A DNA stretch of 13,983 nt from Oscillospiraceae bacterium (GTDB taxonomy: Bacteria; Bacillota; Clostridia; Oscillospirales; Ruminococcaceae). The first letter of the stretch is position 1. Every line of letters begins with the position of its first letter. Below the pieces are notes generated by a model. The model was not told the DNA's origin, made no database searches, and was given only the letters and a program-made list of their open reading frames with translations. Positions 1-6,081 of the stretch are shown piece after piece. The stretch is taken from NCBI GenBank assembly GCA_030527085.1, contig JAUNBN010000012.1, positions 1 to 13,983 on the forward strand, in the 5' to 3' direction. Made by a program: the position numbers and the translations under genes.

Positions 1-1
1 C

Positions 2-448
2 TGCCTTGCCGACGCGCGCGAAAAGGGCAAATCCGGAGTCTGTATGCTGGGCGCGCAGAAGCAGAAGGCCTGGCTCTCCGACCAGAGCTTCGCGCGGCGC
101 TTCGGCTTTGAAACGGCCGATACTGCGGGCGACTACGAGCTGCTGGCGCTCTCCTTCGACGGCACACTCCCGCGCTTTACGCCCTCGGCAAAGAAGCAGG
201 AGATAGCTTCTAAGGAACTAACAGTTTACTTCAGCGGGCAGTGCCCCTATATATGGCAGAGCGTTGAAACGGCAAGGGCCTGCTGCGAGGAAAAGGGCGC
301 GCCCTTAAAGCTTATTGAGGTGGACAGCCTTGAAAGGGCCAAACAGCTGCCCTGCGTTTTCAACAACTTCGCCGTGTTTTACAAGGGCAGATTTGAGACC
401 GTCAATTTGCTCGACGGCGCGGCGCTCGAGAGAATACTCAAAAGATAA
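2..448 (+). CDS. GNAT N-acetyltransferase with YoaP-like C-terminal domain (5' partial)
   Basis: The reading frame is open from the left edge, so the start and most of the acetyltransferase domain lie outside the window; 148 residues are visible. The first ~55 (LADAREKGKSGVCMLGA, then KAWLSDQSFARRFGFE and YELLALSFDG) look like the end of a GNAT domain, which transfers an acetyl group from acetyl-CoA to an amine. The rest, from LTVYFSGQCPYIWQSVETAR to the LLDGAALERILKR end, resembles the YoaP-like domain found after GNAT domains in Bacillota, a thioredoxin-like unit with a conserved Cys-Pro (QCPY) and FNNFAVFYKG. The ATG at 44 is not taken as the start because family-like sequence continues upstream of it. 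Substrate unknown. The assignment rests on remembered family resemblance; it is good for the fusion architecture, weak for function. Confidence 0.8.
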   Translation, partial: CLADAREKGKSGVCMLGAQKQKAWLSDQSFARRFGFETADTAGDYELLALSFDGTLPRFTPSAKKQEIASKELTVYFSGQCPYIWQSVETARACCEEKGAPLKLIEVDSLERAKQLPCVFNNFAVFYKGRFETVNLLDGAALERILKR

Positions 449-531
449 AGAGCTTTAAGGCGGAGTCTTAAGACGGCAGCGGCTCAAAAGCGAGGGGCTC
501 TCCCTGGGAGCGGACTATAAGCGTGTAATAT

Positions 532-582
532 GCTGTCTTTCCCCCGCTGCAGGCGAGGGGAAAGACAGCGAAGAATCCGCGC
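532..582 (+). repeat. Intergenic hairpin plus A-rich tail, copy A of a dispersed element
   Basis: A perfect 13-bp stem pairs 532-544 with 557-569; inside it CGC 545-547 can pair with GCG 553-555, leaving A556 bulged and a TGCAG loop. The right arm continues into GAAGAATCCGCGC. There is no T-run after the stem, so it is not a standard intrinsic terminator. The segment 553-575 recurs almost exactly on the minus strand at 2450-2471. It lies between the acetyltransferase gene and rfbA; the rest of this 205-base gap shows no gene. Confidence 0.7.
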
Positions 583-653
583 AACGGAACACTCCCCTCT
601 CCCTTTAAGACGGCCTTTGAGGATATAAACTTAGGAATTAAGAGGTAAGCTAT

Positions 654-1541
654 ATGAAGGGCATTATACTGGCCGGCGGGGCGGGCACGCGCCTTTACCC
701 CTCTACAATCGCCGTCTCCAAGCAACTGCTTACGGTCTGCGACAAGCCCATGATCTACTACCCCATGAGCACGCTTATGCTCGCGGGCATACGCGAGATT
801 CTGATAATCTCAACCCCGCGCGACATAGGCGGCTTTGAAACCCTCTTCGGCGACGGTTCCCAGCTCGGGCTCGAGATAAGCTACGCCGTGCAGGATAGCC
901 CGCGCGGCCTCGCGGACGCCTTTATAGTCGGCGAGGACTTCATAGGCAGCGACAGGGTCTGCCTCGTTCTGGGCGACAACATCTTCTACGGCTACAGCTT
1001 TACCGAAAGGCTCCAGCGCGCCGCGGCGCGCGAGAGCGGAGCTACTATCTTCGGCTACCATGTAGCCAACCCGAGCGAGTTCGGGGTGGTGGAGTTTGAC
1101 GACGAGGGACGCGTGCTCTCCATTGAGGAAAAGCCCGCCGCTCCCAAGAGCAACTACGCCGTGCCGGGGCTCTATTTCTATGACAACAGAGTCATAGAGA
1201 TAGCCAAGAACGTAAAGCCCAGCGCCCGCGGCGAGATAGAGATAACCTCGGTGAACAACGAGTACTTAAGGCTGGGTGAGCTCAGGGTCGAGCTCTTCGG
1301 CCGCGGCATGGCCTGGCTCGACACCGGCAACCACCGCGCGATGCTCGACGCGGCGAATTTCGTGGACGCGGTGCAGTCACGTCAGGGGCTCTACATAGCC
1401 TGCCTTGAAGAGATAGCCTACCGCCGCGGCTTCATCGACTTGGCGCAGCTTTTGCGCAGCGCCGACGCTCTGGCAAAGACGGAGTACGGGCAGTATCTCT
1501 ACACCGTGGCTAAAACAGTGAAACCGAGGACTGAGGGCTGA
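654..1541 (+). CDS. rfbA: Glucose-1-phosphate thymidylyltransferase
   Basis: This enzyme joins dTTP and glucose-1-phosphate to make dTDP-glucose, the first step of dTDP-L-rhamnose synthesis for cell-surface polysaccharides; it is cytoplasmic. The 295-residue length is normal for RmlA. Visible family motifs are the nucleotide-binding LAGGAGTRLYP (residues 6-16), SKQLLTVCDKPMIYYP (22-37) with catalytic-type Lys23, VLGDNIFYG with metal-binding Asp108, the EEKPAAPKSNYAVPGLYFYD stretch, and GMAWLDTGNH near residue 220. The ATG start has AGAGG at 641-645, eight bases upstream. Its TGA overlaps the ATG of rfbD by one base (TGATG), implying translational coupling. A weak TATAAA lies at 624-629 but without a matching -35. 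Ile codon ATA makes up 13 of its 22 isoleucines. Identity is very secure. Confidence 0.96.
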   Translation: MKGIILAGGAGTRLYPSTIAVSKQLLTVCDKPMIYYPMSTLMLAGIREILIISTPRDIGGFETLFGDGSQLGLEISYAVQDSPRGLADAFIVGEDFIGSDRVCLVLGDNIFYGYSFTERLQRAAARESGATIFGYHVANPSEFGVVEFDDEGRVLSIEEKPAAPKSNYAVPGLYFYDNRVIEIAKNVKPSARGEIEITSVNNEYLRLGELRVELFGRGMAWLDTGNHRAMLDAANFVDAVQSRQGLYIACLEEIAYRRGFIDLAQLLRSADALAKTEYGQYLYTVAKTVKPRTEG

Positions 1542-2416
1542 TGCGCATACTGATAACCGGCTGCCGGGGCCAGCTCGGCACGGAGCTGCAAAGGCAGCTC
1601 GCGGAGGGCGGCAGCGCCCTCGGGCCGCTGGAGGAGAGGCTGCAAAACTCGGACGTTACGGCGGTCGATATAGACAGCTTCGATTTGGCCGACCGCGAGG
1701 CCGTGCTGGCCTTTTTGGACGAGGGCAGCTACGATATGGTTATAAACTGCGCGGCCTTTACGAACGTAAACGCCTGCGAGAGCGAGCAAGACGCCGCCTT
1801 TGCGGCCAACGCGCTGGGCCCGCGCAACCTCGCGGAGGCCTGCGCGAGCACGAGCACGGCTTTGATGCACGTCTCCACGGACTACGTCTTCGACGGCCTG
1901 GCCTCGGAGCCCTACCGCGAGTACGACCTGCCCTCGCCCATCACCGTCTACGGCAAGACCAAGCTCGCGGGCGAGCTGGCAGTGAGGGAGCGCTGCGCCA
2001 ACCACTATATAATACGCACAGCCTGGCTCTACGGCGCTAAGGGCACTAATTTTGTAAAAACTATTTTAAAGCTCGCGCGCGAAAAGGACGAGATAAAAGT
2101 CGTGAACGACCAGCTCGGCAACCCCACCAACGCCGTTGACCTCGCGCACCACATGCTCAAAATTGCCCCCTCCTCGCGCTATGGAGTCTACCACTGCACA
2201 GGCGCGGGCGTCTGCTCCTGGTATGACTTTGCAAGCGAGATAGTCCGCCTTTCGGGGCTTGAATGCCGGGTGATTCCCTGCACTACGGAGGAATACCCCA
2301 CCCCGGCGAAGCGCCCTGCCTTCTCGGCGCTCGACAACATGATGCTGCGTCTCACCGCGGGCGACGAAATGCGCGGCTGGCGCGAGGCGCTGGCCGATTA
2401 TATGGCCGCGCTCTAA
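1541..2416 (+). CDS. rfbD: dTDP-4-dehydrorhamnose reductase
   Basis: RmlD/RfbD performs the last step of dTDP-L-rhamnose synthesis, an NAD(P)H-dependent reduction of dTDP-4-dehydro-L-rhamnose. The 291 residues show the extended short-chain dehydrogenase fold: Rossmann motif GCRGQLG (7-13), NCAAFTNVNACE (69-80), the STDYVFDG signature (112-119), and the catalytic Tyr137/Lys141 pair in YGKTK. NPTNAVDLAHHM and the YHCTGAG segment follow as in the family. It starts inside the stop codon of rfbA, so the two are co-translated. The two middle enzymes of the pathway, RfbB (dehydratase) and RfbC (epimerase), are not in the window downstream; they could be upstream of the left edge or elsewhere. The next gene on this strand is 589 bases away, so the unit probably ends here. 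Confidence 0.95.
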   Translation: MRILITGCRGQLGTELQRQLAEGGSALGPLEERLQNSDVTAVDIDSFDLADREAVLAFLDEGSYDMVINCAAFTNVNACESEQDAAFAANALGPRNLAEACASTSTALMHVSTDYVFDGLASEPYREYDLPSPITVYGKTKLAGELAVRERCANHYIIRTAWLYGAKGTNFVKTILKLAREKDEIKVVNDQLGNPTNAVDLAHHMLKIAPSSRYGVYHCTGAGVCSWYDFASEIVRLSGLECRVIPCTTEEYPTPAKRPAFSALDNMMLRLTAGDEMRGWREALADYMAAL

Positions 2417-2449
2417 ACCGACCGGAAGCAAAGCGCTCGAACCTCGCGC

Positions 2450-2471
2450 TTCTTCGCTGTTTTTCCCCCGC
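2450..2471 (-). repeat. Inverted copy B of the dispersed A-rich element
   Basis: Read on the minus strand this segment is GCG-GGGG-AAAAA-CAGCGAAGAA. Copy A at 553-575 reads GCG-A-GGGG-AAAGA-CAGCGAAGAA, so the two differ by one inserted A and one substitution. Its C-rich arm resembles the left arm of the strong hairpin immediately downstream (2487-2529) and could compete with it for pairing to 2510-2522. Confidence 0.65.
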
Positions 2472-2486
2472 AGCTGCACGGATTTT

Positions 2487-2529
2487 TCAGGGTGTTTTTC
2501 CCCGCCAAAGGCGGGGAAAAGCACCCTGA
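2487..2529 (+). repeat. Strong 20-bp intergenic hairpin with AAA loop
   Basis: Bases 2487-2506 pair with 2510-2529 over 20 bp with a single T.G wobble (2495/2521) and an AAA triloop. The core is CCCCGCC-AAA-GGCGGGG, flanked inside the stem by T5 on the left and A4 on the right. That arrangement is opposite to an intrinsic terminator, which has A's before and T's after the GC stem, and no T-run follows. It shares its core with the hairpins at 532-569 and 10670-10704, pointing to a dispersed palindromic element. It may still stabilise the 3' end of the rfbAD transcript. Confidence 0.8.
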
Positions 2530-2595
2530 TTGACATAAGTTATCCCGACACTTGCTCCGCAGGGAAAGACGGCGGGCGCGCGAAACCGGACGGAA

Positions 2596-2622
2596 AAAAC
2601 AGAAAGGGCAGCAAAGAACGCG
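2596..2622 (+). repeat. Possible diverged copy of the A-rich element
   Basis: The segment reads AAAAACAG-AAAGGGCAG-CAAAGAACGCGC. It matches copy B if AAAGGGCAG is treated as an insertion, and resembles the minus-strand segment at 10722-10756 (ACAGCAAGGGCAGAAGG, then GAGCGCC). This is a by-eye alignment only. Confidence 0.4.
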
Positions 2623-2862
2623 CAAAAGCCCATTTGAGCACCTCGCGGGGCCCCGAGGGCGGACCGGAGAGCACCGGTGATATACGCCCTGTAAAGCCTC
2701 GCGGGAGGGGGCTTTGTTGAAAACTCGGTTGAAACTGTTAAAAATCCGCACTCGAGCGTGCCGAGCTTTTAACGAAGCGGGGGCGACCCGGCGCGTCGAA
2801 TACGAATAGTAAAAGCGCCTTGCCCCGCAACAGCAGCGGGGAATCAGAGCATTATCACGCTC

Positions 2863-2892
2863 TTGGAACATCCACGGTTGCCAAGGTATAAA
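2863..2892 (+). promoter_or_regulatory. Possible vegetative promoter for darA-holB-ricT
   Basis: TTGGAA at 2863-2868 and TATAAA at 2887-2892 are separated by 18 bases, resembling a SigA promoter with a non-ideal -35 box. Transcription would begin about 105 bases before the darA start. A second TAAAAT at 2953-2958 lacks a good -35. Placement is by consensus only. Confidence 0.35.
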
Positions 2893-3005
2893 ACACGCAG
2901 TCGGAACACTTTCCGTCAGTAAAAATTTCTGGAATTATTAATCCTTTAATGGTAAAATTGCTTAAGAGGCGGCGCGGCCGCTCAAATTCAATCGTGGTGG
3001 TATTA

Positions 3006-3329
3006 ATGAAACTCATTACCGCAATAGTAAATAAGGACGACGCGCTCTCCGTGCAGCACTCCCTCACAGAGGCGGGCTTTTCGGTTACAAGGCTCGCCAC
3101 TACCGGCGGCTTTCTGCAGGCCGGAAACGTGACCTTTATAACGGCTACCGATGACGGGCGGGTGGACGAGGCCCTCGACCACATCGCCGAGCACTGCCAA
3201 ATGCGCAAGCTCTACATGCCCGCCACCTCCTCCTTCGGGCTGGGAGTGGGCGACGCCACGCCCGTAGAGGTCTCGGTAGGCGGCGCAACCGTCTTTGTTC
3301 AGAATATAGAGCGCTTTGAAAAGCTCTGA
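3006..3329 (+). CDS. darA: Cyclic-di-AMP receptor DarA (YaaQ, PII-like)
   Basis: DarA is a small trimeric PII-like cytoplasmic protein that binds cyclic di-AMP, the second messenger tied to potassium and osmotic homeostasis in Bacillota; its effector partner is not settled. The 107-residue product is close to the ~109 of Bacillus. It begins MKLITAIV as in the family and carries the ligand-loop motif ATTGGFLQAGNVTF (31-44), DDGRVDEALDHI (49-60), and the C-terminal TPVEVSVGGATVFVQNIERF (85-104). The frame stays open upstream to an ATG at 2949, but the family begins at MKLI, so 3006 is preferred; a modest GGTGG lies at 2996-3000. Its 3' end overlaps holB by 14 bases. In Bacillus a yaaR gene sits between darA and holB; it is absent here. 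Confidence 0.93.
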   Translation: MKLITAIVNKDDALSVQHSLTEAGFSVTRLATTGGFLQAGNVTFITATDDGRVDEALDHIAEHCQMRKLYMPATSSFGLGVGDATPVEVSVGGATVFVQNIERFEKL

Positions 3330-4230
3330 TTACCTCGCCCCTCTGCTGGGCAACGAGACTTTTAAGCGCGACGCGGCGGCGCTGCTGGACTCGCCGCGTC
3401 CGCCGCAGGGTCTGCTCCTGCTCGCGCCGGACGGCTGCGGACGCAACTTCGCCGCCGAGCTGCTCGCGGCGGCCTACCTCAGAGACGAGGCCGGGCTTGC
3501 AGCGCGCGGGGCGCACCCGGACTTTATTTCTGTTTCGGGCGAGGGCGCCAGCGGCCAGATACCCGTAAAAGCCGTTCGCGCCGCCGCATTTGAGCTCTCG
3601 CTCTCCGCCGTAATGGCCGAGGGCAGGCGCTGCTGCCTTATAAGAGACGCCTTCATGCTCAACGCCAGCTCCTCGGCAGCGCTGCTTAAAACTCTGGAGG
3701 AGCCGCCCGAAGGCGTTATGTTCATTTTAACGGCGCGCTCGAAATCGGAGCTGCTGCCGACGGTCTGCTCGCGCCTGGCCTGCCTCTCGCTGCTGCCGGC
3801 GGGCGGAGCTGAGGTGAAAAAAGCCCTTAGAGCGCGCTATTCCGCTCTGAGGCCCTCTGAACTCGAGGAGATAGCGCTCCTCAGCGCGGGGAGGGTGGGA
3901 GTCGCCTTTAAGCTCGCCTCCTCCGAAGAGGAGCGGGCGCTCGCCCTTGCGGCGAGCGATATTTGCCGTCTGTCGCTCAAGGGCCAAAGGCTGGCCGTCA
4001 TGAGCGCGCTGGACGCTTATAAGAGCCGCGCGCAGTTAGGCTCGGTCTTTTCCTACCTGCTTTTGAGGCTGGCGGGCGAGCTCGAGAGAAACCCGAGAGC
4101 CGCGGAAGCCCTGAGCCTCGTTCACGAGGCCGCGCTCGAGGCGCTCAGGGGACTTGGCAAAAACATCAATCAAAAGCTGCTGTGTACGCGCTTCGCGCTG
4201 CGCTGCGGCGAAAACGGGAGTTTGAAATAG
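3316..4230 (+). CDS. holB: DNA polymerase III delta' subunit, degenerate AAA+ site
   Basis: HolB is the delta' stator of the clamp loader that places the sliding clamp on DNA. The 304 residues show HPDFISV (67-73), the KAVRAAAFELSL segment (85-96), SSAALLKTLEEPPEGVMFIL (119-138) and SRLACLSL (152-159), all hallmarks of delta'. The TTG at 3316 is chosen because it restores the full N-terminus, overlaps the darA end and precedes the next frame-compatible region without an alternative ATG. Two features are unusual: the P-loop position reads PDGCGRNF (38-45), lacking the Walker A lysine, and the four-cysteine zinc module usually just before HPD is missing. Loss of ATP binding is known for E. coli delta', so the protein can still be functional. 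It abuts ricT directly. Confidence 0.92.
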   Translation: MKSSDYLAPLLGNETFKRDAAALLDSPRPPQGLLLLAPDGCGRNFAAELLAAAYLRDEAGLAARGAHPDFISVSGEGASGQIPVKAVRAAAFELSLSAVMAEGRRCCLIRDAFMLNASSSAALLKTLEEPPEGVMFILTARSKSELLPTVCSRLACLSLLPAGGAEVKKALRARYSALRPSELEEIALLSAGRVGVAFKLASSEEERALALAASDICRLSLKGQRLAVMSALDAYKSRAQLGSVFSYLLLRLAGELERNPRAAEALSLVHEAALEALRGLGKNINQKLLCTRFALRCGENGSLK

Positions 4231-5097
4231 ATGGCTAATGTAATAGGCGTACGCTTCAGGGGCACGGGAAAGCAGTACTACTTCGACCCGCTCGGCGAGA
4301 GCTTCAGGCGGGGGGATTACGTTATAGTGGAGACCGCTCGGGGGCTCGAGTGCGGCTATGTGAGCCTGGGCTCGCGCGAGGTGGCCGAGGAGAAGATAGT
4401 CCAGCCCTTAAAGCCCGTCGTGAGGCGGGCGGGCGAGGAGGATTTGACGCGTCACGAGGCCAACCTCGAAAAGGAGCGCGAGGCCTATGCGGTCTGCCGG
4501 CGCAAGATAGCCGAGCACGGCCTCGAGATGAAGCTGGTAGATGTGGAATACGCCTTCGACAGCCAGAAGATAGTATTCTATTTCACCGCCGACGGCCGAG
4601 TGGATTTCCGCGAGCTCGTAAAGGATTTGGCAGGCGTTTTCCATTCGAGAATAGAGCTGCGCCAGATAGGCGTGCGCGACGAGAGCCGCCTGCTCGGGGG
4701 ACTGGGCATCTGCGGTAAGGAACTCTGCTGCTCGACCTTCCTCTTTGAGTTCCACCCGGTCTCCATCAAAATGGCCAAGGAGCAGGGCAAGTCGCTCAAC
4801 CCTACCAAGATATCCGGGGCCTGCGGGCGGCTGATGTGCTGCCTTAAATACGAACAGAACGTCTACGACGAGCTGCTGCGCAAGACGCCCAGAAACGGCT
4901 CCTATGTAAAAACGCCGGACGGCAATGGCACCGTTGTGGATTCTCAGGTGCTCGCGCGCACTGTCAAGGTGAGGCTGGACGACAGCCCCGAGTCTCCGAG
5001 AGGCTACAGCCTCGACGACATACAGGTGCTCTTCGGGAACAAATCGCGCTCGAAAAAAGAGGGAGCCGAAAATTCCGACGCGGCCTTTTCCGAATAA
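4231..5097 (+). CDS. ricT: PSP1-domain regulator RicT (YaaT)
   Basis: RicT (YaaT) forms the RicAFT complex with RicA and RicF; in Bacillus subtilis this [Fe-S] complex stimulates RNase Y-dependent mRNA processing and affects sporulation, competence and biofilm formation. The 288-residue product has the PSP1 fold: VIGVRFRGTGKQYYFDP (4-20), GLECGYV (38-44), the central helical stretch, IGVRDESRLLGGLGICGKELCC (146-167) and SGACGRLMCCLKYE (195-208). Six cysteines are visible at 161, 166, 167, 198, 203 and 204, the set expected for iron-sulfur ligation. ATG follows the holB stop with no gap, so it is co-transcribed with darA-holB. RicA and RicF are not in the window. The C-terminal ~20 residues are charged and probably disordered. 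Confidence 0.94.
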   Translation: MANVIGVRFRGTGKQYYFDPLGESFRRGDYVIVETARGLECGYVSLGSREVAEEKIVQPLKPVVRRAGEEDLTRHEANLEKEREAYAVCRRKIAEHGLEMKLVDVEYAFDSQKIVFYFTADGRVDFRELVKDLAGVFHSRIELRQIGVRDESRLLGGLGICGKELCCSTFLFEFHPVSIKMAKEQGKSLNPTKISGACGRLMCCLKYEQNVYDELLRKTPRNGSYVKTPDGNGTVVDSQVLARTVKVRLDDSPESPRGYSLDDIQVLFGNKSRSKKEGAENSDAAFSE

Positions 5098-5100
5098 TAC

Positions 5101-5128
5101 TTGAAATTGCGCGCGTTTGTGATATTAT
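5101..5128 (+). promoter_or_regulatory. SigA-type promoter for the ferredoxin gene
   Basis: TTGAAA (5101-5106) and TATTAT (5123-5128) are separated by 16 bases in a 66-base gap that is AT-richer than its surroundings. The downstream leader ends in a strong AGGAGG (5152-5157), six bases before the ferredoxin ATG. With the terminator at 5373 this defines a one-gene unit. Confidence 0.65.
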
Positions 5129-5163
5129 AAGAGCGCAAGGCTATACTTAAAAGGAGGTTCAAA

Positions 5164-5331
5164 ATGGCGAGAGTTATTTCCGATGAATGCATCGCGTGCG
5201 GTACCTGCCAGGCCACATGTCCCGTCGGGGCCATCTCTGAGGGCGACAAATACAGCATCGATCCCGAAACCTGCATAGACTGCGGAGCCTGCGAGGCGGC
5301 ATGTCCCGCCCAGGCGATTTCCGCGGGATGA
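5164..5331 (+). CDS. 2x[4Fe-4S] bacterial-type ferredoxin
   Basis: This 55-residue protein is a small soluble electron carrier of the clostridial type. It carries two full cluster motifs: C9-x2-C12-x2-C15-x3-C19-P and C37-x2-C40-x2-C43-x3-C47-P, with the usual internal pseudo-symmetry (ISDECIACGTC and IDPETCIDCGAC). The start is fixed by AGGAGG at 5152-5157 and by the short N-terminus typical of the family. It has its own promoter and terminator and sits between ricT and trmN6, where Bacillus has yabA. Only one of its six Ile codons is ATA, against 13 of 22 in rfbA, which would fit selection for high expression. Its partner proteins cannot be told from context; supply of electrons to anaerobic oxidoreductases is the family role. 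Neighbouring ricT encodes an Fe-S protein, but a functional link is only a guess. Confidence 0.96.
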   Translation: MARVISDECIACGTCQATCPVGAISEGDKYSIDPETCIDCGACEAACPAQAISAG

Positions 5332-5372
5332 TTTAGTACGCGCGGCAAGGGCTGAGAAGAATTGGAGAAATA

Positions 5373-5408
5373 CGGGCGGACGCCGCTTTAGGCGTCCGCC
5401 CGCTTTCA
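5373..5408 (+). terminator. Intrinsic terminator after ferredoxin
   Basis: Bases 5373-5384 pair perfectly with 5391-5402 (12 bp, GC-rich) around the six-base loop GCTTTA, followed by CTTTCAT. The T-tract is short but the stem is very strong. It lies 42 bases after the ferredoxin stop and just before trmN6, whose TTG start is 21 bases beyond the stem, so some read-through into trmN6 is likely. Confidence 0.75.
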
Positions 5409-5422
5409 TAAGGATAAGAGTC

Positions 5423-6070
5423 TTGAGCGATATTGAAATTTTGAGCGGCGGGACGAAGGTCTTTTTGAGCGGCGAGCACCGCTTTTCGAGGGACTCGCTG
5501 CTGCTTGCGGATTTTGTAAATATAAAGAAAAACTCCTCGCTGCTGGATATAGGGGCGGGCTGCGGCATAGTCTCTCTGGCGCTTTGGGACAGGGGCTTTT
5601 CTGGCGAGACGCTGGCGCTCGAGATAGACCCGGAGGCCTGCGCGCTCGCAGAGCGTGCCGCGGCCGAAAACGGCTTTTCAAGCTACAGGGCGCAGAAAGA
5701 GGACTTGAGAAATTTTAAGCCGCAGTATAAATTCGACTGCGCCGTCTGCAACCCGCCCTATTTTAAAGCGGGGGCCGGAACCCTGAGCAAAAGCGAAGCG
5801 CGCCGCGCCGCGCGCAGCGAGAGCCTTTGCGGCATTGCCGATATAGCGCTCTGCGCGCGCCGCTCGCTCAAGGAGGGCGGAAGCCTCTTTTTGTGCTACC
5901 GGCCCGAAAGGCTCGCGTATCTTATCTGCGAGCTTGAGGCGGGGGGATTTGCGGCGAAGCGCTTAAGGCTCGTGCGCCACAGCCGCGAGGAGGAGCCCTG
6001 GCTCGCGCTGCTCGAGGCGAGGCCCGGCGGCGGCGAGGGACTTAAAATAATGCAGGATTTGATAGACTGA
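5423..6070 (+). CDS. trmN6: tRNA1(Val) (adenine37-N6)-methyltransferase-like (YabB/TrmN6)
   Basis: This is a SAM-dependent N6-adenine methyltransferase of the YabB/TrmN6 family, which in E. coli methylates A37 of tRNA1(Val). The 215 residues contain HRFSRDSLLLADF (19-31), the SAM-binding LLDIGAGCGIVSLAL (40-54), acidic ALEIDPEAC (65-73) and the catalytic NPPYF (110-114); NPPY is typical of N6-adenine and glutamine methyltransferases. KSEARRAARSES and ADIALCARRSLKEGGSLFLCYRPERL follow as in YabB. The TTG at 5423 is supported by AAGGA at 5410-5414, eight bases upstream. It is followed 11 bases later by rsmI, the same order as yabB-yabC in Bacillus (yazA is missing). The exact tRNA target in this organism is inferred, not shown. 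Confidence 0.87.
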   Translation: MSDIEILSGGTKVFLSGEHRFSRDSLLLADFVNIKKNSSLLDIGAGCGIVSLALWDRGFSGETLALEIDPEACALAERAAAENGFSSYRAQKEDLRNFKPQYKFDCAVCNPPYFKAGAGTLSKSEARRAARSESLCGIADIALCARRSLKEGGSLFLCYRPERLAYLICELEAGGFAAKRLRLVRHSREEEPWLALLEARPGGGEGLKIMQDLID

Positions 6071-6081
6071 GAGGAAAAAAG

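Larger units (their letters stand above)
2417..3005. other. Long non-coding gap with hairpins between rfbD and darA
   Basis: No credible coding sequence is present in this 589-base stretch. It holds the repeat copies and the possible promoter listed separately, plus several further foldable segments: CCCCGC/GCGGGG at 2823-2828 and 2836-2841, GTTAAAA/TTTTAAC at 2737-2743 and 2767-2773 enclosing a small GCAC/GTGC hairpin, and GCGGC/GCCGC at 2969-2973 and 2977-2981 just ahead of the darA ribosome-binding site. In Bacillus the equivalent position upstream of darA holds tmk; no thymidylate kinase fragment is seen here. I do not recognise a known RNA family. Confidence 0.6.

Noticed and set aside
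2530..2558. Perfect TTGACA at 2530-2535 as a promoter -35 box
   Set aside because: No -10-like hexamer occurs 16-18 bases downstream; the site there reads TGCTCC.
2413..2871. 152-residue minus-strand open frame after rfbD
   Set aside because: Rich in Arg, Cys and Ser with no recognisable motif and crossing the strong hairpin and repeats; it is most likely non-coding.
2949..3005. N-terminal extension of DarA from an upstream ATG
   Set aside because: The 19 added residues are Arg-rich and unlike the family, which begins at MKLI; the start at 3006 gives the normal length.
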